From Janthinobacterium rivuli (GTDB taxonomy: Bacteria > Pseudomonadota > Gammaproteobacteria > Burkholderiales > Burkholderiaceae_D), in the NCBI RefSeq assembly GCF_029690045.1, contig NZ_CP121464.1:5766001-5830000 (forward strand): a stretch of 64,000 nucleotides of DNA, read 5' to 3'. The stretch's first letter is position 1. Each line of letters begins with the position of its first letter. The position numbers and the translations under genes are program-made. Below, one piece after another: positions 27,485 to 36,425 of this stretch. The notes below the pieces were generated by a model, which was given only the letters and a program-made list of their open reading frames with translations, was not told where the DNA came from and made no database searches.

Positions 27485-27990
27485 GCCGGCAGCGAGAAAA
27501 ACACCTGGCGGTTGGCGCGCGTCAGGTATTGCTTGACCGAGCTGGCCGACACGTTCAGGCGCGCGGCGATCTCGGCATAGCTGAGGCCCTCCAGTTGCGC
27601 CAGCAGGAACGCCGTGCGCACGGGCGCCGGCAAGCCGTCGAGGGCCGCATCGATTTCCTGCAAGGCTTCCAGCGCCAGCAGCCGTTCTTCGGGCGCGGGC
27701 GCCAGCTCGGGCGGCAGACAGGCCAGCGCCTCCAGATACGCATCTTCCAGCACTTGCCGGCGGTGGCGGTGCGCCACCAGGCGGCGCGCGATGGTGGCCA
27801 GGAAAGGCCGCGCTTCGCGGATCTGCGGCGCGGCATCGGCCGTCAGCACGCTGATGAAAGTATCTTGCGCCAGGTCCGCCGCGTCGCCTGCATTGCCCAG
27901 CTTATGCCGCAGCCAGCCCTGCAGCCAGCCGTGATGGCTGCTGTAGAGCGCGTGCAGGTCTTGTTGCTGTGCAAAATCGGCGGCCGACAT
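27481..27990 (-). CDS. FecI-type ECF sigma factor
   Basis: A 169-residue ECF sigma factor. Region 2 includes DAADLAQDTFISVL and FLATIARRLVAHRHRRQ. Region 4 has LPAPVRTAFLLAQLEGLSYAEIAARLNVSASSVKQYLTRA. It would direct transcription of the siderophore operon. The ATG at 27990 has AGGGA about six bases upstream. A Fur-like box lies about 45 bases further upstream, so iron repression of sigma, FecR and possibly the whole downstream operon is likely. Confidence 0.93.
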   Translation of the reverse strand: MSAADFAQQQDLHALYSSHHGWLQGWLRHKLGNAGDAADLAQDTFISVLTADAAPQIREARPFLATIARRLVAHRHRRQVLEDAYLEALACLPPELAPAPEERLLALEALQEIDAALDGLPAPVRTAFLLAQLEGLSYAEIAARLNVSASSVKQYLTRANRQVFFSLPA

Positions 27991-28033
27991 GGCATCCCTT
28001 TCCGCCCGGGCGTGCGGCGCCCGAGAATGTAAA

Positions 28034-28048
28034 TAAGAATTATTCTCA
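28034..28048 (-). promoter_or_regulatory. Fur-like box upstream of the ECF sigma gene
   Basis: Minus-strand TGAGAATAATTCTTA resembles the 7-1-7 Fur consensus TGATAATNATTATCA with three differences. Nearly the same sequence occurs at 49450-49464 ahead of the second sigma/FecR gene, which strengthens the call. Confidence 0.72.
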
Positions 28049-28166
28049 TTCTAACCGCGTTCCTGCCATTCATGCAATCGCGGCATTGCCAGAAATACCA
28101 ACTAATTCAAAAGCAGGCCAACCGCCAGGCGGCGCAGCGCGGGACCGCCAGCCACCCGCGATGGGG

Positions 28167-28172
28167 TAAAAT
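28167..28172 (+). promoter_or_regulatory. Possible -10 element of ffh
   Basis: TAAAAT within GGGGTAAAATGGCGCC lies about 58 bases before ffh. No good -35 is visible, so this is tentative. Confidence 0.3.
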
Positions 28173-28229
28173 GGCGCCCATCGTCCGGCTTGCGCCGCCC
28201 ACTCCCAAGCTTTTCATTGCAGGTTCATC

Positions 28230-29597
28230 ATGCTAGATAATCTCACCCAACGGCTTGCCAAAGTCGTCAAGACCATGCGCGGCGAGGCGCGCCTGACCGA
28301 AGCGAACACCGCCGACATGCTGCGCGAAGTGCGCCTGGCGCTGCTCGAAGCCGACGTCGCCCTGCCCGCCGTGCGCGAATTCATCGCCAAAGTCAAAGAA
28401 AAAGCCATGGGCGAGGATGTCATTTCCTCGCTCACGCCAGGCCAGGCCCTGGTAGGCGTGGTGCAGCGCGAACTGGCCGCCCTGATGGGCGCCGACCTGG
28501 GACCGGAAGCGTCGCAGATCAGCTTTGCGCAGCAGCCGCCCGCCATCATCCTGATGGCCGGTTTGCAGGGTGTGGGTAAAACCACCACCGTCGGCAAGCT
28601 GGCGAAGTATCTGAAGGAAGAAAAGAAGAAGAAAGTGCTGACCGTCTCGGCCGACGTGTACCGTCCCGCCGCAATCGCCCAGCTGCAATCGGTCACCGCC
28701 CAGGTGGGCGCCGACTTCTTCCCGTCCACCAGCACGGACAAGCCGGTCGACATCGCGCTGGCCGCGCTGGACTGGGCGAAAAAGCATTACCACGACGTGC
28801 TGATCATCGATACGGCGGGCCGTCTCGGTATCGACGAAGAGATGATGCGCGAAATCGCCGCCGTCCACGGCGCCGTGAAACCGATCGAAACCCTGTTTGT
28901 CGTCGACGCCATGCTGGGCCAGGACGCCATCAACACGGCCAAAGCCTTCAATGATGCGCTGCCGCTGACCGGTATCGTGCTGACCAAGCTCGATGGCGAT
29001 GCGCGCGGCGGTGCGGCCCTGTCCGTGCGCCACATCACGGGCAAACCGATCAAGTTTGCCGGCGTCTCGGAAAAACTCGACGGCCTGGAAGCGTTCGACC
29101 CGACCCGCATGGCCAACCGCATCCTGGGCATGGGCGACATCCTCGCGCTGGTGGAAGAAGCGCGCAAGGGCGTCGACAGCAAGGCGGCGGCCGACCTGGC
29201 GCAGAAGATCAAGGTCGGCGGCAAGTTCGACATGAACGACTTCAAGGCGCAACTGGGCCAAATGAAGAAAATGGGCGGCATGGCCAACCTGATGGACAAG
29301 CTGCCGGCCCAGTTCCAGCAGGCGGCAGGCGGCAAGAACATGGATCAAGCCGACAAGCAGGTGCGCCGCATGTGCGGCATCATCGACTCGATGACGCCGC
29401 AGGAACGCGCCAAGCCTGAACTGATCAAGGCCACGCGCAAGCGCCGCATCGCCGCCGGCGCCGGCGTGCAGGTGCAGGAAGTGAACCGCATGCTGACGCA
29501 ATTCGAGCAAATGCAGACGATGATGAAGAAATTGTCGGGCGGCGGCATGATGAAGATGATGCGCTCGATGAAGGGCATGATGCCTGGCATGAGGTAA
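28230..29597 (+). CDS. ffh: Signal recognition particle protein Ffh
   Basis: The 455-residue GTPase that, with 4.5S RNA, targets nascent membrane proteins to FtsY. The N domain is followed by the G domain (GLQGVGKTTTVGKLA, P-loop near residue 108; DTAGRLGIDEEMM; TKLDGDARGGAALS). The Met-rich M domain shows GMANLMDKLP, RRIAAGAGVQVQEVNRML and a final GGMMKMMRSMKGMMPGMR. Length is standard. In relatives this gene is typically divergent from the YpjD-type gene, but here accessory DNA lies between. Confidence 0.97.
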   Translation: MLDNLTQRLAKVVKTMRGEARLTEANTADMLREVRLALLEADVALPAVREFIAKVKEKAMGEDVISSLTPGQALVGVVQRELAALMGADLGPEASQISFAQQPPAIILMAGLQGVGKTTTVGKLAKYLKEEKKKKVLTVSADVYRPAAIAQLQSVTAQVGADFFPSTSTDKPVDIALAALDWAKKHYHDVLIIDTAGRLGIDEEMMREIAAVHGAVKPIETLFVVDAMLGQDAINTAKAFNDALPLTGIVLTKLDGDARGGAALSVRHITGKPIKFAGVSEKLDGLEAFDPTRMANRILGMGDILALVEEARKGVDSKAAADLAQKIKVGGKFDMNDFKAQLGQMKKMGGMANLMDKLPAQFQQAAGGKNMDQADKQVRRMCGIIDSMTPQERAKPELIKATRKRRIAAGAGVQVQEVNRMLTQFEQMQTMMKKLSGGGMMKMMRSMKGMMPGMR

Positions 29598-29716
29598 GGC
29601 TTCAAAATCCGCTGCGCGGTGGTCTTTGCGGCCGGCGATGCTCACCGTACTAAAGTACGGTTGCGCTTCTCGGCCACAAATACCATCCGCTCGCTGTGAT
29701 TTTGAAGGCCTTTTTT
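29596..29716. repeat. Long imperfect inverted repeat after ffh
   Basis: About 120 bases form one large imperfect palindrome. Outer arms AAGGCTTCAAAAT and ATTTTGAAGGCCTT are followed by TTTTTT on the plus strand, and an inner section folds around CCGTACTAAAGTACGG. It could terminate ffh. Its size and two-sided symmetry resemble dispersed intergenic palindromes rather than a simple terminator. The rest of the 431-base gap up to the SWIB gene shows no gene. Confidence 0.65.
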
Positions 29717-30028
29717 ACGCCGCGTGAGGCGTATCTCAAATCAAGAAACACCGTTATCAAATAATGCCGGATTGCATTTTCATGTGTCCGGCATCACTCT
29801 TCCCTCCCCCAGCAACGCCCCTCCCCGCATAGCCAGCAACCATGCCATTTACAGGCAAAAACGCCGTTCTGCGCTCCCAAGCGGTGCGCCCGGGCGACAG
29901 CATTGCCATTTCCCTGCTTTTTCCTCGTGAAAACGTGAAAAACACTTGCATACAAGGTAAATCCACACCAATATTAGCCGTGCGATTAATTGCGCAATTT
30001 CCCATGTGTTTGTTAAGGAGGCTCGAAG

Positions 30029-30424
30029 ATGGCAACAGCCAAAAAAACCCCAGTAGCAGCGCCAGCCAAAGCAGCAGCAGCCAAGCCTGCAGCCGCCAAG
30101 AAAGCAGCACCCGCAGCCAAAGCAGCAGCTAAACCAGCAGCGGCGAAGAAAGCGGCAGCACCGGCAACACCACGCAAGCCAAACGCAGCATTCATGAAAG
30201 CAATGACGCCATCGAAAGAGCTGGCCGCCGTTGTTGGCGCAGCACCACTGCCGCGCACGGAAGTGACCAAAAAGGTATGGGATTACATCAAAAAACTCGA
30301 TCTGCAAGATCCGGCCAACCGCCGCATGATCAATGCGGACGACAAGCTGAAAGCAGTTTTCGGCGGCAAAGCCCAAGTCTCCATGTTTGAAATGACGAAA
30401 CTGATCTCCGATCATTTGAAATAA
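30029..30424 (+). CDS. SWIB-domain protein with histone H1-like tail
   Basis: A 131-residue protein whose first ~54 residues are an Ala/Lys/Pro-rich H1-like tail (AAAKPAAAKKAAPAAKAAAK). Residues ~58-131 form a SWIB/MDM2 domain (MTPSKELAAVVG, VTKKVWDYIKKLDLQDP, INADDKLKAVFGGK, MFEMTKLISDHLK). Bacterial SWIB proteins are thought to bind DNA or chromatin-like structures; the role is not established. The tail resembles the large H1-like protein at 4597-5871. AAGGAGG seven bases before the ATG is an excellent ribosome-binding site, suggesting high expression. A strong terminator follows. Confidence 0.92.
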   Translation: MATAKKTPVAAPAKAAAAKPAAAKKAAPAAKAAAKPAAAKKAAAPATPRKPNAAFMKAMTPSKELAAVVGAAPLPRTEVTKKVWDYIKKLDLQDPANRRMINADDKLKAVFGGKAQVSMFEMTKLISDHLK

Positions 30425-30458
30425 TCAGATACGCACAGGGCGTTTCGCGCCGTGTGAG

Positions 30459-30494
30459 TGCCCCGCCGCTTTACTGCGAGCGGGGCATTTTTTT
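30459..30494 (+). terminator. Terminator of the SWIB gene
   Basis: An 8-bp stem, TGCCCCGC with GCGGGGCA, is followed by seven T residues on the plus strand. Confidence 0.9.
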
Positions 30495-30521
30495 GGGGTC
30501 AGACCCGTTGGGTCTGACCCC
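30495..30521. repeat. GGGGTCAGACCC palindrome, copy 1
   Basis: An inverted repeat of GGGGTCAGACCC and its complement around a short loop. A second copy lies at 61987-62013. It starts immediately after the SWIB terminator and lies five bases from the end of the convergent lytic transglycosylase gene. Confidence 0.85.
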
Positions 30522-30526
30522 AGCCT

Positions 30527-31144
30527 TCATTTGAATTCCCACTGCCGCCAAGCCGCCCTGACCGCATTCGGATACTCGGCCCGCCCCCGGCTGCCGTTAT
30601 ACCGCCCCAGCGCCAGGTACAAATCGCCTTTTTCCATATCCAGGTACATGCGCAAGATCGCGCAGCCGTAGCGCAGATTCGTCTGCATGTGAAACAGCTT
30701 GCTGCGGTCATGGTCGCCGATGACGCCCGTCCAAAATGGCATCACCTGCATGTAGCCACGCGCGCCGGCCAGCGAGACGGCGTACTTGCGGTAGGCGGAC
30801 TCCACCTGGATCAGGCCCAGCACGAGGGCCGGTTCCAGGCCCGCGCGGCGCGCTTCATACCAGACGGTTTCCAGGAATTCCGTGCGCAGCTGGGCGTCCG
30901 GCAGCTTGCGCTGCAGGCGCGACGACATCTGCGCCAGCCATTGCTGGTAGCGCTGCAAGTCGGCGGGCGTGGCAAATTTGGGTTGCGGCGGGCGTTCGTC
31001 GCGGATCGCGTGCGACAGGGCCAGACGGACGGAGTCGGCCAGCGCCTCCTCCTTCTGGTTGCCGGCCTGCGCCGGAGAGACGCAGGCCAGGCCGGCGGCC
31101 AGCGCGAGCGCGCCAGCCGTCTTGCTTACAGATAAACGCTTCAC
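30527..31144 (-). CDS. Lytic transglycosylase (SLT domain)
   Basis: A 205-residue exported peptidoglycan lytic transglycosylase. A Sec signal peptide ([15 protein letters not shown], residues ~12-26) precedes the catalytic SLT domain with the Glu motif [27 protein letters not shown] and a terminal LGRYNGSRG motif. The GTG at 31144 overlaps the proS stop as GTGA, so it is translationally coupled to proS. This unusual pairing with a tRNA synthetase gene recurs in Betaproteobacteria. Confidence 0.9.
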   Translation of the reverse strand: MKRLSVSKTAGALALAAGLACVSPAQAGNQKEEALADSVRLALSHAIRDERPPQPKFATPADLQRYQQWLAQMSSRLQRKLPDAQLRTEFLETVWYEARRAGLEPALVLGLIQVESAYRKYAVSLAGARGYMQVMPFWTGVIGDHDRSKLFHMQTNLRYGCAILRMYLDMEKGDLYLALGRYNGSRGRAEYPNAVRAAWRQWEFK

Positions 31145-32880
31145 TGCGCCATTTTGCCCTGGATGAAGGCGACGATCTCGTCCGGTGCCACGCCGGAAGC
31201 TTCCGTATCGCGGCGGCCCTGGTATTCCAGCTTGCCTTCTTTCAGGCCGCGCTCGCCGATGACGATGCGGTGCGGCACGCCAATCAGTTCCCAGTCGGCG
31301 AACATGGCGCCAGGGCGCAAGCCGCGGTCGTCGACGATGACGTCCACGCCAGCGCCTTGCAGGGCCGCGTACAGCTTCTCCGTCTCTTCCTTGACCAGTT
31401 CGCTGCGGTCCATGCCCATCGGGCACAGCACGACCTCGAATGGCGCGATCGACGCGGGCCAGATGATGCCCTTGTCGTCGAAGTTCTGCTCGATGGCGGC
31501 GCCCAGGATGCGCGTCACGCCGATGCCGTAGCAGCCCATCTGCAGCGGCGCAGGCTTGCCGTTTTCGTCGAGGAAGGTGGCTTTCATGCTTTCCGAGTAC
31601 GCCGTACCCAGCTGGAACACGTGGCCCACTTCGATGCCGCGCTCGATGGCGAGTGCGCCCTGGCCGTCCGGCGAAGCGTCGCCGGCGACGACATTGCGCA
31701 AATCAGCCACGATGGCAGGCTCGGCCACGTCGCGGCCCCAGTTGGCGCCCGTGTAGTGGAAACCGGCCTCATTCGCGCCGCAAACGAAATCGCTCATGTG
31801 GGCGACCGTGCGGTCCGCCACCACGGTGACGGGTGCTTGCGTGCCGATCGGGCCCAGGTAGCCAGGAATCGTGCCGTAGACTTCCAGGATTTCCGCTTCC
31901 GTGGAGAAACGGTGACCGGCCAGGCCGGCAACCTTGCCCACCTTGATGTCGTTCAATTCATGGTCGCCGCGCAGCAGCAGCATGAAGTGCTGTTTCGTGA
32001 CTTTCTCGTCCTTGCCCGTCGTTTCCACCGTCAGGGCGATGGTTTTCACGGTGCGCGACAGTTCCAGGCCCAGCAAGGCGGCCACGGTTTCGCACTTGAC
32101 GGTGTCCGGCGTGGCCGTTTTCGTCAGTGCCTGGGCGGCGGCCGGGCGCTCGCCGGCTGGCGGCAGCGCTTCGGCCGCTTCCATGTTGGCGGCGTAATCG
32201 GAGGTCGGGCAGTACACGAGCGCATCTTCCCCCGTGTGGGCGATGACGTGAAATTCATGCGAACCGGAACCGCCGATGGCGCCGTTATCGGCTGCCACGG
32301 CGCGGAATTTCAGGCCGAAACGCGTGAAGATGCGCGTGTAGGCGTCAAACATGACCTTGTACGACGCTTGCATGCCGGCCAGGTCGCGGTCGAACGAGTA
32401 GGCGTCCTTCATCGTGAATTCGCGGCCGCGCATCAGGCCGAAGCGTGGGCGGCGCTCGTCGCGGAACTTGGTCTGGATGTGATAAAAATTCAACGGCAGC
32501 TGGCGGTAGGACTTGATTTCCGTGCGCACAACGTCGGTGATGACTTCTTCCGATGTCGGCTGGATCGCGTATTCGCGGCCGTGGCGGTCTTTCACGCGCA
32601 TCAGTTCGTCGCCCATCTTGGTCCAGCGGCCCGTCTCTTGCCACAGTTCGGCTGGCTGCACGAGCGGCATCAGCAGTTCGATACCGGCGGCTTTGTTCAT
32701 CTCGTCACGGATGATGGCTTCCACCTTGCGAATCACGCGCAAGCCCATCGGCATGTAGGTATAGATGCCGGAACCGAGGCGTTTGATCATGCCTGCACGC
32801 ATCATCAATTGGTGGCTGACGATTTCCGCGTCAGAAGGTGCATCTTTAAGTGTGGAAATAAAAAAACGGGAGGCGCGCAT
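31141..32880 (-). CDS. proS: Prolyl-tRNA synthetase
   Basis: A 579-residue class II aminoacyl-tRNA synthetase of the bacterial type, with the editing (INS/YbaK-like) domain inserted between catalytic motifs 2 and 3. Motif 2 is visible as [21 protein letters not shown], the insertion spans about residues 225-400, and motif 3 as [14 protein letters not shown]-terminal anticodon-binding domain contains [20 protein letters not shown]. Length is standard. It is divergent from rppH. Confidence 0.97.
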   Translation of the reverse strand: MRASRFFISTLKDAPSDAEIVSHQLMMRAGMIKRLGSGIYTYMPMGLRVIRKVEAIIRDEMNKAAGIELLMPLVQPAELWQETGRWTKMGDELMRVKDRHGREYAIQPTSEEVITDVVRTEIKSYRQLPLNFYHIQTKFRDERRPRFGLMRGREFTMKDAYSFDRDLAGMQASYKVMFDAYTRIFTRFGLKFRAVAADNGAIGGSGSHEFHVIAHTGEDALVYCPTSDYAANMEAAEALPPAGERPAAAQALTKTATPDTVKCETVAALLGLELSRTVKTIALTVETTGKDEKVTKQHFMLLLRGDHELNDIKVGKVAGLAGHRFSTEAEILEVYGTIPGYLGPIGTQAPVTVVADRTVAHMSDFVCGANEAGFHYTGANWGRDVAEPAIVADLRNVVAGDASPDGQGALAIERGIEVGHVFQLGTAYSESMKATFLDENGKPAPLQMGCYGIGVTRILGAAIEQNFDDKGIIWPASIAPFEVVLCPMGMDRSELVKEETEKLYAALQGAGVDVIVDDRGLRPGAMFADWELIGVPHRIVIGERGLKEGKLEYQGRRDTEASGVAPDEIVAFIQGKMAQ

Positions 32881-33084
32881 AACGGTGAATTCTTTTTAAA
32901 AAGAGAGGGTTATAATCAACCTAATTTTAAAGGATTAGCTGGCTGATGCGTCCATACTTTACACAAATGCGCTCAATTGGTGCGATTCCGGCGCTTTTCG
33001 CACCCCGAAAAGGTCACCGGCTTGCGAAGTTGTGGGTAATTATGTAAAAAAAGACGCACTGTCGCAGAAAGTTTGAGGTGCATT

Positions 33085-33717
33085 ATGCTCGACCGTGAAG
33101 GGTTTCGGCCCAACGTCGGCATCATCCTGCTAAACGCCCAGAACGAGGTGTGGTGGGGCAAGCGGGTGCGCGAGCACTCATGGCAGTTTCCGCAAGGCGG
33201 TATCAAATATGGCGAAACACCGGAACAAGCCATGTTTCGCGAACTTGAAGAGGAAATCGGACTCAGACAGGAACACGTCAAAATTGTCGGCCGCACCCGC
33301 GACTGGCTGCGCTATGAAGTGCCAGACCACTTCATCAAGCGCGAGATTCGCGGCCATTACCGTGGCCAGAAGCAGATTTGGTTTCTGCTGAGAATGTGCG
33401 CGCGCGATAACGACGTCAATCTGCGCCTGACCGACCATCCCGAGTTCGACGCCTGGCGCTGGCATGAATATTGGGTCCCGCTCGATGTCGTCATTGAATT
33501 TAAGCGCGATGTTTACCAGCGCGCCTTGCAGGAGCTGTCCCGCTTCCTGACCTGGCCCGTGCATGGCAACGCACAGCAAGCGCACCGCCACACGTCGCGC
33601 TACCTGCGCCAGCCCCATGCGCCACGGGCGCAGGATGGTACGGCACTGGCCAAGCCATGCGACGGCATCGCCGCCGAAGGGTGTACGCCGGAGCTGATTC
33701 TGCCAGGCAAGGAGTAG
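33085..33717 (+). CDS. rppH: RNA pyrophosphohydrolase (Nudix)
   Basis: A 210-residue Nudix hydrolase that removes pyrophosphate from mRNA 5' ends and triggers decay. The Nudix box is intact: [23 protein letters not shown] (G-x5-E-x7-REL-x-EE-x-G). The RppH-type start [14 protein letters not shown] and WQFPQGG fit the family. The C-terminus is about 35 residues longer than in E. coli, basic and His/Arg-rich. The ATG at 33085 has GAGGTG upstream. A possible TATAAT lies at 32911-32916 in the proS/rppH interval. Confidence 0.93.
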   Translation: MLDREGFRPNVGIILLNAQNEVWWGKRVREHSWQFPQGGIKYGETPEQAMFRELEEEIGLRQEHVKIVGRTRDWLRYEVPDHFIKREIRGHYRGQKQIWFLLRMCARDNDVNLRLTDHPEFDAWRWHEYWVPLDVVIEFKRDVYQRALQELSRFLTWPVHGNAQQAHRHTSRYLRQPHAPRAQDGTALAKPCDGIAAEGCTPELILPGKE

Positions 33718-33748
33718 TCCGCCGCACCATGAACGCACTCTCCCACGC

Positions 33749-33780
33749 AAAAGGGGCAGCCTGAACAGGCTGCCCCTTTT
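33749..33780. terminator. Bidirectional terminator between rppH and mqo
   Basis: A 14-bp stem, AAAAGGGGCAGCCT with AGGCTGCCCCTTTT and a 4-base loop, lies between convergent genes and has A/T runs on both sides. Confidence 0.92.
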
Positions 33781-33818
33781 TCATGCCGGCAGGAAACTTC
33801 CCTGCCGGTCAGGCTGAC

Positions 33819-35420
33819 TTAGTTTGCCGCAGGCGCCGGTGCTGGCGCTGGTGCCACATCCAGGGTGATCGCTTTCAAGCCCAGGATATTGCTGCTGTAG
33901 TGGCGGATCTTGTTGGCCAGGGCCGGGTCGTTGTTCAGCTTTTGGCCATACGACGGCACCATTTCCACCATCTTGGCTTGCCACTCTGGCGTGGCCAGAC
34001 GGCTCTTGAATGCCGTTTGCAGCACCTTGATCATGATCGGCGGCGCGGTCGAAGCGCCTGGCGATGCGCCCAGCAGGGCAACGATGCTGCCATCGGCGGC
34101 GCCGACGACTTCCGTGCCGAACTGCAGCAAGCCGCCTTTGACCGGGTCATCCTTGACAATCTGCACGCGCTGGCCGGCGTTTTGCAGGGTCCAGTCTTCC
34201 ATCTTGGCATTCGGCAAGTACTCGCGCAGGGTGTTCAAACGGTCTTCCGGCGAGTTCATGACCTGTTCCACCAGGTATTTCGTCAGCGGAATATTGTCGT
34301 AACCGGCTTGCAGCATCGGTTTCACATTGCCCGTGCCGATCGAGGCAGGCAAGTCGATCCACGAACCGTTTTTCAGGAACTTGGTCGAGAAAGTGGCAAA
34401 CGGGCCAAACAGCAGGGCTTTCTTGCCGTCGATGATGCGCGTGTCCAGATGCGGCACGGACATCGGCGGCGAACCGACGGACGCCTTGCCGTAGACCTTG
34501 GCCGCATGCGCCGCCACCAGTTCCGGATTCGTGGTCACCAGCCATTGGCCGCCGACCGGCACGCCGCCGTAGCCCTTGGCTTCAGGAATGCCCGATTTTT
34601 CCAGCAGCGGCAGCGAACCGCCGCCGGCGCCGATGAAGACGAACTTGGCGCGCATGGTCTTTTCCTTGCCTGCGGCCAGGTCTTTCACCGTCACGTTCCA
34701 CACGCCATCGGCGCCGCGCTGGATGTCTTCCACCTGATGGCGCAGGTGCAAGACCATGCCGTGGCTGTCCGTCAGGTATTTCACGAGACCGCGCGTGAGG
34801 TTGCCGAAATTGACGTCGGTACCGATTTCCATGCGCGTCGCGGCCACTTTCTGGCCCTTGTCGCGGCCTTGCATGACGAGCGGCGCCCACTGCTCGATCT
34901 GCGCCTGGTCTTCCGAGAACAGCATGCCCTTGAACAGGTTTTCCTTTTGCAGCGCAGCATAGCGCTTCTTCAAAAAGGCAATATTGTCGTCGCCCCATAC
35001 AAAGGCCATGTGCGGCACGTTGTTGATGAAGGTCTGCGGCGCACCCAGATGCTTGTTGGCGACCTGATAAGCCCAGAATTGCTTGGAAATTTCGAATTGC
35101 TCGTTGATGGCAACGGCTTTCTTGGTCTCGATGCTGCCATCGGCCGCTTCCGGCGTGTAGTTCAGCTCGGCGAATGCCGAGTGGCCCGTGCCGGCGTTGT
35201 TCATCGCGTCCGAACTTTCGGCGGCCACGGAATCGAGGCGTTCGACCATTTCCATCGTCAGCGACGGATCGAGTTCCTTGAGCATGCTGCCCAGGGTGGC
35301 GCTCATGGTACCGGCGCCGATCAACAGCACGTCGACCGGTTTTTCGGACGAGGCCGGCGGGGTCTTGTTACATGCCGCCAGGATCAGGCACGACATCAAA
35401 AGTAATAGCGATTTACGCAT
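33819..35420 (-). CDS. mqo: Malate:quinone oxidoreductase with lipoprotein signal
   Basis: A 533-residue FAD enzyme oxidising malate to oxaloacetate with quinone as acceptor. The FAD motif [16 protein letters not shown] starts near residue 28. [23 protein letters not shown] and [18 protein letters not shown] are typical of Mqo. The unusual part is the N-terminus: positively charged MRK, a hydrophobic stretch and LAAC with Cys17, a lipobox. An Ala/Pro tail closes the protein. The ATG at 35420 has GGAG six bases upstream, so the signal is genuinely in frame with a well-supported start. It implies export, whereas classical Mqo is a cytoplasmic peripheral membrane protein. Confidence 0.9.
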   Translation of the reverse strand: MRKSLLLLMSCLILAACNKTPPASSEKPVDVLLIGAGTMSATLGSMLKELDPSLTMEMVERLDSVAAESSDAMNNAGTGHSAFAELNYTPEAADGSIETKKAVAINEQFEISKQFWAYQVANKHLGAPQTFINNVPHMAFVWGDDNIAFLKKRYAALQKENLFKGMLFSEDQAQIEQWAPLVMQGRDKGQKVAATRMEIGTDVNFGNLTRGLVKYLTDSHGMVLHLRHQVEDIQRGADGVWNVTVKDLAAGKEKTMRAKFVFIGAGGGSLPLLEKSGIPEAKGYGGVPVGGQWLVTTNPELVAAHAAKVYGKASVGSPPMSVPHLDTRIIDGKKALLFGPFATFSTKFLKNGSWIDLPASIGTGNVKPMLQAGYDNIPLTKYLVEQVMNSPEDRLNTLREYLPNAKMEDWTLQNAGQRVQIVKDDPVKGGLLQFGTEVVGAADGSIVALLGASPGASTAPPIMIKVLQTAFKSRLATPEWQAKMVEMVPSYGQKLNNDPALANKIRHYSSNILGLKAITLDVAPAPAPAPAAN

Positions 35421-35897
35421 GGGTAACTCCGTTATGAATACTGAGGGGTGGCTCTTCCAGTCCACCGGGCGGCAAGTGCAAGATCATCGGAAAATGGCTA
35501 TCCCTCCAGCAAAAAAACGGCCGGATCAAAGGATAACGATGGTGATGAAGCAAGCATGCTGCCGCCGCGCCGCAAGTTGCGGCAGCGATCGGGTGGCGAT
35601 GGTGCGGACAAGGAAAACACGGCGCCGCTGCTGTTATGGCCCTCGCGCGGGGCCAAGCTCACAACACGGCGAATGTCCATAGCAAATATCAAGAACAGCG
35701 ATTTTATCACCGTTATTTGCCCTTGCCGGGCCCTCAGGATCGTGGATAACACTTACTGTGGAGTATTAATTTAACGGTAACCAGGCGTTAAAATCCAGTT
35801 GATGCAGCAATGCACGGCGCAATACGGAGCAAGATACGGATGGCGGGACCGTATCCATCGTGGTGTGATAACGCTTTGACCACACCGGAGCTTGACC
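35421..35897. other. Gene-free interval between mqo and DUF1203
   Basis: This 477-base divergent intergenic region should hold the promoters of mqo and the DUF1203 gene. I see a short hairpin (GCCGC...GCGGC around 35570-35585) and an AT-rich part near 35690-35790, but no credible gene and no promoter I would call. Confidence 0.4.
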
Positions 35898-36365
35898 ATG
35901 TCTTTTCGTATCCGCGGCCTGTCGCCCACCCCTTTCCTGGCCTGTTTCGGCCTGCCCGACGCCGAACTGGCCGCGCTGGGCATGATCCGCCACGTGGTCG
36001 ACAGCCAGCCCGGTTATCCGGACCGCATCGAACTGCGCGACGCGGCGATCGGCGACACGGTGCTGCTGCTGAACCATGTTTGCCAGGATGCGGACACGCC
36101 CTACCGGGCCTCGCACGCCATCTTTATCCGTGAGGGAGCCACGCAAACCTATGACGCCGTCGACCAGGTGCCGGAATCGATGCGCATTCGGCTGCTGTCG
36201 CTGCGCGGCTATACGGAAGATGGGATGATGGTCGACGCCGATGTGGTGGAAGGCACGGCCATCGAAACCGTGATCGCGCGGCTGTTTGAGAAACCGGCTG
36301 TCAGCTATATCCACGTGCACAATGCCAAGCGTGGTTGTTATGCGGGCAGGATCGACCGGGCCTGA
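35898..36365 (+). CDS. DUF1203 family protein
   Basis: A 155-residue cytoplasmic protein matching the DUF1203 pattern: FRIRGLSPTPF at the start, YPDRIELRDAAIGDTVLLLNH in the middle, SHAIFIREGA, and a terminal VSYIHVHNAKRGCYAGRIDR. The function is unknown. The ATG at 35898 is preferred over a TTG six bases earlier; GGAG precedes it. It stands alone, 60 bases before the DUF1841 gene on the same strand. Confidence 0.85.
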   Translation: MSFRIRGLSPTPFLACFGLPDAELAALGMIRHVVDSQPGYPDRIELRDAAIGDTVLLLNHVCQDADTPYRASHAIFIREGATQTYDAVDQVPESMRIRLLSLRGYTEDGMMVDADVVEGTAIETVIARLFEKPAVSYIHVHNAKRGCYAGRIDRA

Positions 36366-36425
36366 GAACTTATCACGGCTACGCGGTACAATATCGCCTG
36401 CCCTTTTCAGCCCCGTGCCAAAACG

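Noticed and set aside
14089..28229. A mobile genetic element carrying the accessory genes
   Set aside because: I see no integrase, transposase, tRNA target or flanking direct repeats; only the position argues for insertion.
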